A DNA stretch of 64,000 bases from Hortaea werneckii (GCA_037044905.1 JBAOKB010000093.1:372001-436000), one strand, 5' to 3'; shown: positions 45,768-57,966, numbered from the stretch's first letter. The notes: generated from the letters alone by a model not told the origin. A program made the numbers and translations.

Positions 45768-46339
45768 TCATCCAAATGCTTGAGTGACGCTGTAGCTTAC
45801 GACAAGCTCTTCGCCGACTCGAAAGCACTGTCGTGGTGTCAATGTCAGAATCAACTTGTTTTGTTTGGCATGGAGACCTACGCGCCATAGATTGCCAACC
45901 CCTTCGTCTAGACCAGGGGCAAAGACCGAGTTGACGTAGCAAAATACACTTTCGTGATCTTGCAGGCCTAGTTTACGTCGCAAGAAGCGTATGATAGCCT
46001 CGAATCGCTGGTTGCTGGAGCATTTGAAGCGAGGTTGGCGAAGCTGTGGCGTGTTTGGCAACGGATTGAGCCTTATAGTGACTTTGTCATACGTCAGTAG
46101 CTGCTCGATCCTATTGTAGAGCTTCTATCTTCGTGCGCGGCCGCCGATCGATAGCCTTGAGCATTGGTTTTACCTTTGGCTTGTTCGAGCTCTCCAGCGG
46201 TCTCCAGGGCTTTGGTGGCATCTTTCGGTAATTGCTCCAGAACCACGGATGCCGCCATAGTAAGAGGCATATCCGAAGTATTCTCTTCTGTCTCCGCAGG
46301 AACATCTGGAGGTGATGCTGAGGGTGAGGTGGAAGCCAT
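45768..46339 (-). CDS. ATG12: Autophagy ubiquitin-like protein Atg12
   Basis: Atg12 is conjugated through its C-terminal Gly to Atg5 and, with Atg16, drives lipidation of Atg8 on the forming autophagosome. Three exons (46339-46174, 46081-45882, 45827-45768) add up to 141 residues with no frame break. The first 50 residues are variable and disordered. The ubiquitin-like core reads VTIRLNPLPNTPQLRQP, FKCSSNQRFEAIIRFLRRKL, VFCYVNSVFAPGLDEGVGNL and, after the last intron, CFRVGEELVVSYSVTQAFG. The final Gly is the residue that is conjugated. Both introns have standard GT-AG ends (46082-46173 and 45828-45881). Confidence 0.96.
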
Positions 46340-47583
46340 ATTGCCCGCCCTTTCTTCGAACCTCACTCCTGTTGATGGAATACGCTATCTCAGAATGATC
46401 ATCACATCTAGAGCGTAAGAAGAGCGGCTATTTGGAACCACCAGCGTAGGGTCCAAAAATGTGCCTTATGGTGAATGCTGGAGAAGACGGCAGGGCGGAG
46501 ATGGTACCTGCTAGGTAGGTACTGTAGGTAGGCGCGCTTGTGTGGCGTCGCCCAACGCGTCATCTTGCACAGCATCTTCCTCTTCCTCCATGAGCCTGGA
46601 AACTTTTGGAGTGCTTCTCTTGTTGTCTATTCAAGACATACTGCTGATAGAAGTACAGGCCTCTCTGTTTTGTGGCTACCGTGGAGGTCAGTACCAAATC
46701 AGACCCAAAACCCAGCACTGCGCTGTGCTCCTCTGTGTTGTGCTTGATCTGCTGTAGTTCACAGGCCTTCAAATACTGTTGCATCGGGCTTCAAATACGC
46801 CCTTCGTCACCAAAAAAAAATCACCATCAGAGCTATCGGGCTAGAGTTCGAAGAGGTTGATGTCACTGCCGCTACTTGTATCAACTCCGGGACTAGCCAT
46901 GACAAGGAAACCAGCAATGACACCGACCATTGGTATTACGAGCCAAATTGAGCTCGGTTGACACTTCGTTACCAAGCGCAAGTCCCAATCAAAGGCAATA
47001 TCCGGATCAATGAGCAGCATGAAATGCCAGGAGGTCATCAACTTGCTCATTGTGCTCAACCCACTTGCCGCAAAGTTAAAAGGCGACCGACATGTAATTG
47101 TCCAGGCGTTGAGAGTTTTCCTCTCGGCAGAAGACACTCGATATAGCAAGTCGGTCGGATTCCAGCCGTAGAACTGGAGCAGGAATGTTGGGGCTCAATT
47201 TGCAACAGACAGAGAGGTAAGTTGGAAATTGCGCAGGTAAGGTATTGGAAAGCAACCTTGACCCATCATTGCTTCACGTTCGTATTGATCACTCGGAATC
47301 CATAGACCTACCTACCTACCTAAGTAGGCACTTTCATGGATGTATCCCTGAAGCACTGCAATGTGGCAGCCTGAGGCAATAGAGCCATCGCTCCAGCTTG
47401 TTCCAATGTCAGGATGCAAGATGGAAGGAGCAACTCGGCACCTGCCAGCTTGTGAAGTCTTCTACTTCATTTCGAAACCCTCCTCATCTCGCTTCTTCAT
47501 ACCCAATACTCGCTCCATCTCATCACCGTCACTTCCAGCCACTGACCACACCAGACAAATCATCATGAAGTAGCACAGCTGCC
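46340..47583. other. Gene-poor interval with a weak hydrophobic frame and TAGGTA half-sites
   Basis: About 1.2 kb. CTAGGTAGGTACTGTAGGTAGG at about 46511-46532 and CCTACCTACCTACCTAAGTAGG at about 47308-47329 belong to the palindrome family seen elsewhere. A minus-strand frame at 46841-47149 contains one hydrophobic stretch (SIWLVIPMVGVIAGFLVMAS), but it lacks a good start and has no relatives I can name. Confidence 0.5.
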
Positions 47584-50500
47584 ATGCCAGCAGACGCCGA
47601 AGCCAACGCCATGGCTTCTCAGACGGTCAAAAGGATAACAAGACATGCGGGCATGAGGGGACTTCATCAAGGGATGTCACATATGATCAATCTGCGGATC
47701 TTATTGAGAACCCACAGGCTCATTACCATGAAACTTTTCACACGCAGTCAGTCCCTACGAAGACCGGAGATGAGGTTGATCATGGGGCTCAGCATGACGA
47801 GGAGCGTCCTCAGACTGCGGGTACCAGTTACAGTGGGAACACGAACTTGGATGAGGAAGACGTTGATTTTCTGGAGTCAGTCACACACCGTGGGACCACA
47901 AAAGTTGTGGCAGAAACCTCTCAACCTGCGACGAATGACCAGCCGTCATTCACAGGACCCCCTCAGACGGAATGTAATGAGATTGGGCAGGCTTTCTCTT
48001 TCGCCCCAGCCATACCCCAACAGTTGGATATGACTGGTACTCGCAGGGGCTTTGCATCGGCCGTGATTTCGCACACTGGCGCAATCAATGAGGGAGAACA
48101 ACAAATGCCGCAGCAGACCCTGGTTCACGGCATGCGCGCTTCCATGCCGGAAGCTTGCTCGAACGCAGGTGTACATGCTCGCGAAAATACGGAAACCCCA
48201 TCACGGAGAACAGAAGAAAGTTCCCAGACGACCTCGCAGCATGACAGCCAGTCTGGGCCATCGTTTAATTCTGACAGCATGAATGCAACTGCAAATTCTC
48301 AAACCTGCTTATTACTAAAAGATGACAAAAACAGCGTCCGCCGCGGAAAGACCTTGAATCGTAGACCTGAAACCGACGATGGCGACCTTCATGGCTTTGT
48401 TGCAGCCGGCGGACCGTTTCAACCTCAAATATCAAGGAAAGGAGATTCAAGCGCTTTCTGAACGTCTTCCCATGAGCGAAAGAACGAAGGCCAGCCGGGC
48501 AGAGCATCATGACGCATTCTTCCACATGCAGCCTCCTGGCACTACTGAATCCACAGCATTCTTGCAAGCTGAGGCAAAAGCACCAGGAGAAGACTCACAC
48601 CATAACCCATCCTCCGGTGACAATGAATCAAGAACTGACGCCGGCGCAAGAGTCACGGTCAATGAGTCCCCTACTATGGAGCAACATGTTGATCGGCACG
48701 ACGGTGACTCCCATATCTCAAACCGTGGCGGTCATCAGGCTACATCACGAAAGACGGCAAAGCGCAGGCCGCGAAGTAAGAAGTTCAAGGTAACGCCACC
48801 TGTCATGAACAATGGCCAGAGCGATCAGTCAATTTCAGACATTGAAGACTACTTTCAAGTGTTTGGCTACAAGATGCAAGTGAAGAAGCAAGAGGCTGCA
48901 CGCAAGCACGCAGCCGAAAGAGACGCTCTTGTCGCGGAGCTGCAACATGAGATCGAAGCAAAGAGTGCGCTTCAAGAAGAGCTGCGGTCCGCTCGAGCCG
49001 ACAGAACGTTCCTGATCACCAGCGTCGAGCAGCAGAAGACGCAAGTTAAAACTCTGGAGCACAAAGTGTATAAGGTACAAAACATTCGTCGATGGCCTTG
49101 GCAACGACATGGACGCGCTCAAGAAAGAAAGCGGTGCCGCCAGACGCAAGAGTGAACGACTAATCCAGGAGGGTGAAGAGAGGAAAGCCGAACAGCACGT
49201 TTTGCTTGAGCAGCTCTCGGATTGCGCGGAGAAGTCTGCCCAGCTCCAAAATTCTGCTTTAAAGGCATGCCAGGAGACACAGTCAGAACTTAAAATGGCC
49301 CAGCAGCAGAACTACTATCTCGAACAGCAATTAAACGAGAAAGTTGGACTGCTGGCCGAGGAGCGAGACCGGCGAATGCAGCAAGAGCAGCGAGCTGTTA
49401 GTGATGCAGGTTCAAACCAAGCTGTGTTAAGCACACTCAAAGCCAATTATGATGCTTTACTTGACCAGCTGTATTCAATTCGTACACTGATTGAGGATGC
49501 TAAGAACGATAAAAAGTCCACTGACCTGGTGGAGAAGGTACTGGCGGCTGTTCAGGCCCTAACATCTCAACAGAGCGCCAACGCAGATGATCTTCTTTCG
49601 ATGACGGGAGATATGCAGTCTCTTTCGAATGAGTAAGTGGCAGAGCCTCACTCTGGATGATAAGGCGCTAACAAAGAGCAGAGTGACGACTTTCATCGAG
49701 CTCGCCAGTAAAAGCAAAAGCAATGGACAGCCAGACGTTGACTCTCTCCGAGAACATCTGGATGAGGCATTGCAGCGGATAAAAGATCACTTTGATTTGA
49801 GAAAGGAGATGGCTGAGCATGCTGCTCGGGATGAGGAGGGTACAGCTGCCTTGCAAGAGAAGCTGAAGAACATTGACATGCGTCTCCTGGAGCGTGACCA
49901 TCAGAATGCCGCAGACGAGACGGCCAAAGAGCAGTTGAGGGACCAAATCCATCGTCTTCAGGCCCAAATTGAATCGTTGCAGCAAAGCCATCTGTCCACA
50001 GTTACATCTGATACGCACTTCAACAGGGCCAGAGACGAATTGGAAGCAAAGGGTCGCGCCTTGGATGCTGCCAACGACAAACTTCTTAACATTCAACAAG
50101 AGCTTCATGCGCTGCGCGAGACCAACAACAGTCTCCATGCACGAAAACAATCACTCCTGAGCGACGTTGCTGCGGCTGAAAGGAGGGTGGCAATTGCGGA
50201 TGCTGAAAAACGTTCTGTAGAGATCAAATACAAAGACGATGCGGAACAGCTTCGGACGGACTTATCAAATCATTTACAGAATGCTCTCTCGAAGAACAAG
50301 ATGCAAAGCGAAAACAGCCTGAGAAATTTGACATCTCAGCGCGATGAAGCGACTCAAAAGATCAAACATTTGCAAGGCGAGGTTGAAGCTGCTCGAGCCA
50401 GTCTCGTACAGTTTCAGCAGGAATCGACAGAGCGGACTGCAGGGCAAGCGAGCCATCTACGGGCGATGGAAGACCAGGCGAAGACATCTCAGCACGAAAT

Positions 50501-52583
50501 TGAAAGCCTACGCACGAGGCTGACTGAGCAACACGATCAGACTGAGGGTGACGACACCATCAAACAGCATATCAGCAAGCTCAGCGAGCTCAGTGACCAG
50601 CTGAACTTTGCTAGGACAGAACAACCGGCAGCCTTGGAGCAGAAGGGGTTGCTCACAGCAAAAGTGGAAAGTATCCAGAATGACCTCATGCAAATGCAAT
50701 GTGCAAAAGAAGAAGCCGAAAAAAGAGCTCTCCAGTTGAGTGGCGAGAAGAAGCAGTCAGCTGGAGCAGTTACAAAATCGTGTGAACGAGCTCGAAAATG
50801 ACTTAAAGCAAGCGAAAACGGACCTGCAGAACCAGAAGAAGGTTTTCGAGGAAAGGTTGGCCAGTGAAAAGTCATCGCGCGAGGGAGAGCCTGAAAGCTC
50901 TTCAAATAAACATTCAAGAGAAGCAAGTGGACATCGAGAGCTACAAGGAGAAGCTGTCACAAGCTGAAGCTGAGCTTGAGAAGGCGTTGACAGGTGAGCG
51001 GAATCACCACGACCAGATGACTCCTCACTGCAATGCCGAAGACCTCCACTCTCAAGTGATTACGAGCGAAATAATGGCGGATCACCGGTATCACCACTCC
51101 TGAAACCACCCAGCTGAAGCAGCCTTTGCTGCACCTCAGGACTTCCTCAGAGCCCAAGTGTACGCCCGCCTTTCGATGTCGGCAAAGTCAAAGACGGAAT
51201 CATCGCCAACGGCCACTAACAAGGAGAACCAGCCTCCAAGGCCTCGTAAGAAGGTAGACCGCTCGACGAACACGATTACGGATGCCGACCCTTTGCCTGT
51301 ACCCGATATTCTTCGACGCCCGGTTTCACGCGTCAGTGAGTCGCAGAAAACGGAGGTCACCAGACACAGCCAGTAGCAGATCCTGGCCAGCCCCGTCCAG
51401 TGATATTCAGACCCGATCTCTTCTCGGATCCAAGGCCAGGTCATATGACACCCATGGGGAGCGGCCTACCACAGCAGCGATTTCCGAGAGTGACGAAATG
51501 CTCGACCGAACACAGACAACAGAGAAGTTGCCATGGTTCTCCGAGTTCAACGACAGTAATGCTCTTTCTCAAGATCCACGAGCGGAAGTGAAGTCACCTG
51601 CTGTGACGAACTCGCCTATTAACGACACTGGACTGCTAGCGAATGTGCTTTCCGACTTACACAGCCCCAGGACCTCTTGCGGCCAGCTTGCTAATGATCC
51701 TTCAACTACCCAATCAGAAGGATTCGCGATCTATGAGGATCTTCAGCAAGGCGATCGGAACCGCAAAAAGAGCAGTGCGGAGTCTCGCGGGGCGCTACGA
51801 GATAGTCTGCCCTGGACCCGGATGCAAGCAGACAAGGAGGAATTCCGCAAAGTCTACCCTAATCCGAACAGTGCCTTGAAGTTAGTCCGACATGACGATG
51901 ATGGCAAGCGAGGCCCAGAGTCCGCAGGCTTGGAGCTCAAAAGCAGGATGCCCGTACCTGAACGGAGCACATCGAAATTAAGCAAGACTCAAGCGCGCAT
52001 GGAGTCTGCTGTGGATCATCCAAAGTCGCAGAGGATTCCGACAGCCAATTCCGCAAAGAGCAGCTCACCAGATTATGTCGTCAAAGCAGGTGCGCGAATG
52101 CAGACGACCTATCACTTGGAGAGCGGGCCAGACTCGACGAGGCTTGGTACATTTCGCAGCCAATCGAAACCTTTACCAGATCCTCGTCTCGTCGGTCGGG
52201 AGCCGCAGCAAGCAAAAAAGCGCAAAACTTCGGGCTCGGTTCTGGAGGGGTACGAAAGTGAGAGAAAGAAGCGAAAGACACAAGAACCAGCTCCCACGCC
52301 CACGCGTTATCATCGGCGATCTTCGCGGAGCACTGTCGCGCATGAGTCGTCTGCTAGCAACGCCACCCCCTTCCCGACACGTACAGTTACAAAGACACTG
52401 CGGCCCTCAATAAAACTTCTCGCAAGCGAGCGCCGGCACCTAATCCCAGTGAGCGTCGGAGGAGGGCTCGAAGAAGAGTAAGCCAATTTTTTATCCCGCC
52501 AAAGACTTTCCCTCGGTACAAAATCGCTGATTACTCCAGATAATGAAATGGCTGCGTACCTCAAGGACGCGCTTGGCCGATAG
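47584..52583 (+). CDS. Long coiled-coil protein of unknown family, about 1,628 residues, with many frame breaks
   Basis: I do not recognise the family. The start MPADAEANAMASQTVK leads into a disordered, Ser/Thr/Gln/His-rich first 450 residues. A basic patch KTAKRRPRSKKFKVTPP and DIEDYFQVFGYKMQVKKQEA introduce a coiled coil of about 700 residues, roughly 48,850-51,080 (LEHKVYK, FVDGLGNDMDALKKESGAA, LREHLDEALQRIKDHFDLRK, ELHALRETNNSLHARKQSL, RVNELENDLKQAKTDLQ). The tail (51.1-52.6 kb) is disordered and basic and contains NKENQPPRPRKKVDRSTNT. Good introns lie at 49633-49681 and 52478-52539. Frame changes sit in AAAA, CCC or GGG runs (for example 47629, 49079, 50867, 51347, 52412, 52464). After one-base corrections the exon lengths sum to a multiple of three and the last exon gives NEMAAYLKDALGR. 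A stop at 51101-51103 is not fully resolved. Such proteins include chromosome-axis, spindle and Golgi scaffolds. Confidence 0.7.
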
Positions 52584-53742
52584 CTTAAACTGCCACTGAT
52601 TCCGGTGGACGACTGAGAGTGGTGACTGTGACTGGCTTCTGCCTAACTAGCTTAGTACATTTACAACGAGAGGATGAAGGCGTGCCTAAAAGCAAAAGCT
52701 TTTCGCATGTATTTGGAGTGGACTTAGCGACTTGCTAGTGGGTATCTTTATGTACGCTGTTCCACCCTAAGTGGTTTGCAACCTCCTCTCTTCTTGTTTC
52801 CTGTGAATTGTCATCGATAGTCCCACTCATCTCACTCCATCCGCAGCATTCTCTTGTGCTGAGAAAGCAGGGCCCGGCCGAACCTGTCACAACTGACCCC
52901 TGGTGCCTACCCCGTCGTATCACGAAATCGCCGCGGCGCGTGTAGTTCCTCATTTCGTTTTGGTATGTCGGTCGTATCGCAAGTGGAGCTTCGTCGTGCG
53001 TGAGACGTCAAGATGCGAGATACGCTGGGTGTGACGCTATGATGAGGGTGGAGAGCAGGATCTATTTGGAGCCGCCGCGTTTCTGTTCAAGGAACAAGAC
53101 CTTCTGCTTGACTGTTGATTGCTTCATTTAGCACAAAGCTTGTCGAAGTGAGTGTGAGAATGCCACGTACCGACTGGGTCGTACTTCAGCATGCTCAAGG
53201 GACGGTGCTGGCGCGGCCTTGAGAAAGTCTTGTAGTAGCCCGTCATCGCCATCGAGATCAGGCGCACCGCGATGGTGCGGGACTTGACTGCGTCCGGATC
53301 AGTATGTAGCTGACAATGCTACCAAGGGATGAGCGTACCTTTCTTTGCCATTGTCGCTGACGATGCTCATTCGAGGCCATGCGGAAGTCCGCAGAAGTCG
53401 GAGGTCACCATGGGGCCTGGAGGGAGATGTTTCTGCCTGAGGCTGCCAAAGAGGCGACCAGCACCTGCAGGTGGGCACGCGGGCGCTCACCCGCCTCCGG
53501 GCAGCGGAGGGTATTGCGGAACGAACGAAAGCCGAGGTGCTTCACATGGGTTGCCGACATGAGCAGAGAGAGCTCTGCCCTGCAAGGAGCCTCTGGGCAT
53601 ACCCTGCTCACTCATTTCACCCTCAACAACGACACTTCGGCTTACCTACAGACCACTTTCGACCTACAATTGCGCGGGACCACTGACTTCAAAGGACATA
53701 CATAGAGTTGGGTGAGAGATAGGACTCCTTCGTTGGCTCAAG
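52584..53742. other. Gene-free interval of 1.2 kb
   Basis: No supported gene. Frames around 53299-53705 are GC-rich overlaps on both strands with no domain. The right end is the PEX11 promoter. Confidence 0.5.
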
Positions 53743-54553
53743 ATGGTGGCCGACGCGATTGCCTACCACCCTGCGGTGGCACACTACAACCGCTTTGTCG
53801 CGACAACGGGTAGGTGGGAACGAACTCATGTGTGAGACTGTACTGAGCAGCTTCTCTAGTCGGTCGCGACAAAACCCTTCGCACAGTCCAATACTTCTCC
53901 CGTTTCCTAGCATGGTACACCTATCGCACCAACTCCCCCGCCTCCACCGTGGCCCTCTTCGATGGCGTCAAAAAGAACTTCGGCAGCGTTAGGAAAGCCA
54001 TGCGTCTGGGCAAGTTTGTCGAACACTTCAAAGCCGCTGCGGTCGCGGCCGATGCGAAGGGCATGGACCCGGTCCTGAAGTTCCTAGCTGTGGGTAGGCA
54101 GCTCGGCTACGCGTTCTACATGTCTTTCGACGCCATGACGTACTTTGACAGCGTCGGCGTGAGGAAGTTTGACGGTGCTGCGAGGCTACAGAGGGAAGCT
54201 TACCGAGCTTGGTTGGCTGGTCTGCTCTGCAACGTGATTGCAGGCGTGTACACGCTATACAACCTCCAGATGGCGGCGAAAAAGAGCAAAGATAGCCAAG
54301 ATGCCGAGAAGGCGGTAGAGCTGAAGAAGCTTGAGAAGTATGTGTTATTCTTCAAACTAAGGACGAGTTGCGTACTGACAGTGTGTTCAGGGAGAGGAGC
54401 GCGACGCAGCTGCAGCTCATCTCTGATCTATGTGACTGCACCGTCCCGAGCTCTGGTCTTGGAGCCGTGAACTTTGACGACGGTATTGTCGGTCTGGCGG
54501 GAACAGTGAGCAGCATGATTGGACTGTACGCAGCCTGGGCCAAGACTGCTTGA
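53743..54553 (+). CDS. PEX11: Peroxisomal membrane proliferation protein Pex11
   Basis: Pex11 bends and elongates the peroxisomal membrane before division. Three exons (53743-53809, 53860-54337, 54391-54553) encode 235 residues with no frame break. The start MVADAIAYHPAVAHYNRFVA is the family start, followed by the amphipathic helix that inserts into the membrane (KTLRTVQYFSRFLAWYTYR, ALFDGVKKNFGSVRKAMRLG). AFYMSFDAMTYFDSVGV and AWLAGLLCNVIAGVYTLY form the central part. The end GIVGLAGTVSSMIGLYAAW is the C-terminal membrane helix, closing with AKTA. The introns 53810-53859 and 54338-54390 are both standard. Confidence 0.96.
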
Positions 54554-55222
54554 GCGCACTACACTTGGATCAAGAAATTGTTTGCGGCGGCCTTAATGTT
54601 TTGATACCACCTTTACAGACGCAGAATCGATTCAAGTCCTCATACCTCTTTCCTGGCCGCAGAATGATTCTCGTAGTCGAAAAGATGTCTTCAAATGGCT
54701 CAGCTGACAATGCATACAGTGTGCCGCTAACGCCGTTTCAACTCGAGCCGATATGCAGATTCAATCCACATCCCGGCATTAAGAGGACCGTCAAACACAA
54801 GTCTGTCCCAATGCACCTGCCCTGATTATTATTATGGGATTGCATCATGCCACCTCTGAAGCCTGACAAAGTCATTCGTCGATATCCTGATGCCTGATGT
54901 GCAGCCATTGGAGTCGTTCGATTTCTATAGCCGGGGCGGCGGGTGGACTGATAACGCCGTCCCGATCGCAAGCATTCACCTCCTGAGAATATACGATTTC
55001 ACCAATCAATTCCTTGGATGAGTCGGGTGGAGGACTCTTCGGCCGACGGTGCCAGACGGGAGGATTCAAGACCGGCGCGGGGTCTGGAATTTCCTCCGCT
55101 TCCGTTCCAAGCCTTGTTGGTAAGCAGCAACAACAGCATTGCATGATCCGTTTGTAAAGCAGTGTGTGCCACTTGGTTCTGTTTTTAACGTTTCCTGAAT
55201 CCGATCATCCAGGGCTGGCAAG
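54554..55222. other. Interval between PEX11 and the second Zn2Cys6 gene
   Basis: About 670 bases. It contains the small minus-strand Cys-rich frame described separately and the promoter of the regulator. Nothing else is seen. Confidence 0.5.
54872..55144 (-). CDS. Possible small protein with an N-terminal Cys cluster
   Basis: A single frame of 90 residues with an ATG start, beginning MQCCCCCLPTRLG. Five consecutive Cys at the N-terminus suggest palmitoylation and membrane attachment. The rest is acidic and Pro-rich (PKSPPPDSSKELIGEIV). I know no family, and the divergent position opposite the Zn2Cys6 gene (55223) would give it a natural promoter. It may also be chance. Confidence 0.33.
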   Translation of the reverse strand: MQCCCCCLPTRLGTEAEEIPDPAPVLNPPVWHRRPKSPPPDSSKELIGEIVYSQEVNACDRDGVISPPAAPAIEIERLQWLHIRHQDIDE

Positions 55223-57364
55223 ATGCAAATCGACAGTCAAGATTTTCCCTGTGGACTTGAAGACCACAGCCAGGTCATGTGTCACCTGCTCCAAAGCAAA
55301 AGCAAAATGTGTACGGCAATCTGGGAATGAAGCCTGTGAACGGTAATACATGCAATCTTGAATGATCTTGAAAATTATCGATGATGCTGATACGATTTAG
55401 CTGTTCGCGTCTAAGCAAAGAATGTCTCTCCAGGGAACCAATGCGACGGAAACGAAAGGTCCTCAAATCGAGGTGAGACTCATCCCTTAAACCAATACCT
55501 TCCAGATGCTGATGCCTTTTCATAGTCGCGCTGCACAGCTCGAAAAGCTCGAAAGTAAAATCGAGCATCTTGTCCATACCTTGTCTCACCAACAGGGTCT
55601 TCCTCATGGCCTGCATTCAACCAATACGCAATTGCCTTCACAAGTCCAGCCGAAGAATGGCGGGAATGAGAAGGACCTCCGGATCGACCAGACGTCAGAT
55701 ATGATCAATGCCGTATGCTGCGACACACCGGGTGACGGCATTGCGACGCCTTCGACTCACACATTGACTGGAGTAGCCCAAGTTACACAGCCATGTCTGC
55801 GCCCCTTCAGCACTCCCAGCCCATCGATAACAACCAGGCTCCTCTGTTGGACTGTACTGCCCAGCATTTCCAGTCCATCGGCACCTCCCTTATGCAAGCG
55901 GAGATCTTACTGGACCGTTATCGACGCCTCCTGGCACCAGAAATGCCTTTTGTCGTCATTCCATCTCACGTGACCGCGCAACATTTGTACACGGACAAGC
56001 CTTTGCTGCTTCGTGCTATTGTGACGGTGACTTACTTTCATAATTTGCCCGAGCAACGCCGAATGGTCAAGATGATGATGCGAGATGTCAGTGAGCGCGT
56101 ACTCTTGAACAACGAAAAGAACATTGGTATCATTCAGGCTATTCTGGTGCGTAACTAATGCTACACGGCAAAATGCATTGGCTTACACGCAGAAAGGTTT
56201 TTGTCGCATGGTATCACCCTCATGTGTTCTGGGGCCAGCAAGCAACCAACCTATTACATCTGGCGATGGCAGCCGTCGTGGATCTGGGTATTGATCGGCC
56301 GCCAGGCATGTGCGGCGAAGGCTCCTTCAAGGTCGCTGCGATGAGGCAAGGCAACACACACTTTGTGCAGAGATTGCCAACCTTGGAAGAAGTACCGTGC
56401 CCTGGCTGGCGTCTTTTATCTTTCTTCTACAGTCACGACATCTTTCAAAAGACTTGATCCTTTACAGCCAACAAAGTATCTTGACGAGTGCTTGATGCAT
56501 CTTGCTGAAGCAAGGGAGTATCAAAGCGATGCGTTCCTGGTACAGATGGTACGGCTACAAAAGGTCGCGCATGAAGCGACGGCAACTGAGGCATCCACTG
56601 CTCCGATGCCCATGTATGTCAAGGCATTTGAGGCAGACCTTGAACGTCTGCGCCTTCAGATGCCATACCAAGAAAGAGAAGGCGACAAGCAAAGTACGCT
56701 GTTGCAGATGCAGCAGCTTGGTGTCAAAATCCTTATTTACGAACTCCCACTCAATGAGCTCCTGCAACAGGAATCGCCCAAAACGTCTCCATCCTCGACA
56801 CTTCGAAGCCATATGGATAGCCTTTACAGCCTGAAGGAAGCAATCCGATCTTTTGTTGACGTCTTTTTCACCATTACCATCGACCAATACCTCACCACAT
56901 CCTTCGCCATATGGGGTCAATTCGCCCACTGCTTCATTACTCTTACAAAGCTGGCAACGCTAGACATCGATGGCTGGGACTGGAAAGCTTGCCACATGGA
57001 CTTCGTCAAAATTGTCGACGAAGCTACACTCTACTACGACCGTGCCGGACAGTCCTCGCCGGATGGCTTGGCGGTAGTCAACGATTCTTTCGCGAAGTGG
57101 GCAAGCCGACTCCGGTGGCTCAAACAGCTCTATGAGTCAAGGTCTACCGATAGTAGACCTGAAGAGAGCGAACGTGAAGCTGCTGCAAACTTACAGTCGA
57201 CGAAGGCACCAGGATACGAGCAGAGCTCTATGAAAGGTGCACAGCAGCCCACTCCGCCTGATGACTGGCTGCCGAACGGCGACTTCTTCAGTGGGCTAGA
57301 CGATAACTTCTGGAGTACTCTCGTCGGAGAGGCAGACTTTGGACTCTCTGATCCGATGATATAG
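55223..57364 (+). CDS. Zn2Cys6 transcription factor with fungal regulatory middle domain; several frame breaks
   Basis: A second zinc-cluster regulator, about 659 residues. The start MQIDSQDFP leads, after shortening TTTT at 55243-55246 by one, into the cluster SCVTCSKAKAKCVRQ...ACERCSRLSKEC, split by an intron at 55343-55400. Further introns are at 55473-55525 and 56147-56196. A short coiled coil (AAQLEKLESKIEHLVHTLS) for dimerisation follows. Then comes the regulatory domain with MPFVVIPSHVTAQHLY, LLLRAIVTVTYFH, WYHPHVFWGQQATNLLHLAM, YRALAGVFYLSS and LDECLMHLAEAREYQSD. That domain has the layout of the Leu3/War1-like group. Two more frame changes lie near 55777 (CCC) and 56391. After the three changes the total is a multiple of three. 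It ends ...GLDDNFWSTLVGEADFGLSD, an acidic activation-type tail. Confidence 0.84.
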
Positions 57365-57862
57365 AAACTTGGTCATCCAGTGGCTATTTGTACTTGTATG
57401 ATATCCTGCTCTCCACGGCAAACGATAGTGTGCCTCACACATGATGCCACAGCTTACAGCCTGCTCAAATCGGCCCTTCGAGCTAGACTCTGTATAGCAG
57501 CTTACTTAAACATTATGGCGACGTTTGGCCGGGTGTCGGAACAGAAGCCATCAGCTCCCACATCTCAAACACCAAAAGGGACCACTTCGCGTTTCGAGGA
57601 CGATATCATAACAAAGCTTTCACGTCTTTCTTGGCACAGCGGGTTGGGATCCGCTCAGCTCATGGAAATGCTCTCGAAGCAATTATCTGAAATGTGAGTC
57701 ACGGGATGGAATGATAGGCAAGCACATTACTCGCAACGGATGACTTGATTGTGCTACTCAGTCCTTTCGAAAAGAGCGGACAACGTCCCAAAAATCATGA
57801 AACAACTTTCTGCTCATCACATAGTCACCTTCCACGCGAGATCCTCGTTCTCCGACAACTTC
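57365..57862. other. Interval between the second regulator and the xylanase 3' end
   Basis: About 500 bases containing exon 1 of the doubtful small gene described below. Nothing else is seen. Confidence 0.5.
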
Positions 57863-57966
57863 TTAACGCAGAGCCGACATCACCGAGTTGTAAGCCTGCT
57901 TGGCCTGGTAGTTCCCGTCGAACAAGAGAGGGTTGGACGAGCTCCTCCAGCTGTCCCTGTCGCTAA
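57515..57966 (+). CDS. Possible small gene overlapping the xylanase 3' end
   Basis: Exon 1 (57515-57693) starts MATFGRVSEQKPSAPTSQTP and continues FEDDIITKLSRLSWHSG, a sensible soluble sequence. It ends at a good donor (GTGAGT) matched by an acceptor at 57761. Exon 2 reads PFEKSGQRPKNHETTFCSS and stays open to 57966, running antisense across the last 100 bases of the xylanase gene. The first exon looks coding; the second is doubtful. No family is known. Confidence 0.32.

Noticed and set aside
46841..47149. Minus-strand frame with one hydrophobic helix
   Set aside because: No ATG at a plausible start, no splice partners and no recognisable relatives; left as a note in the intergenic entry.
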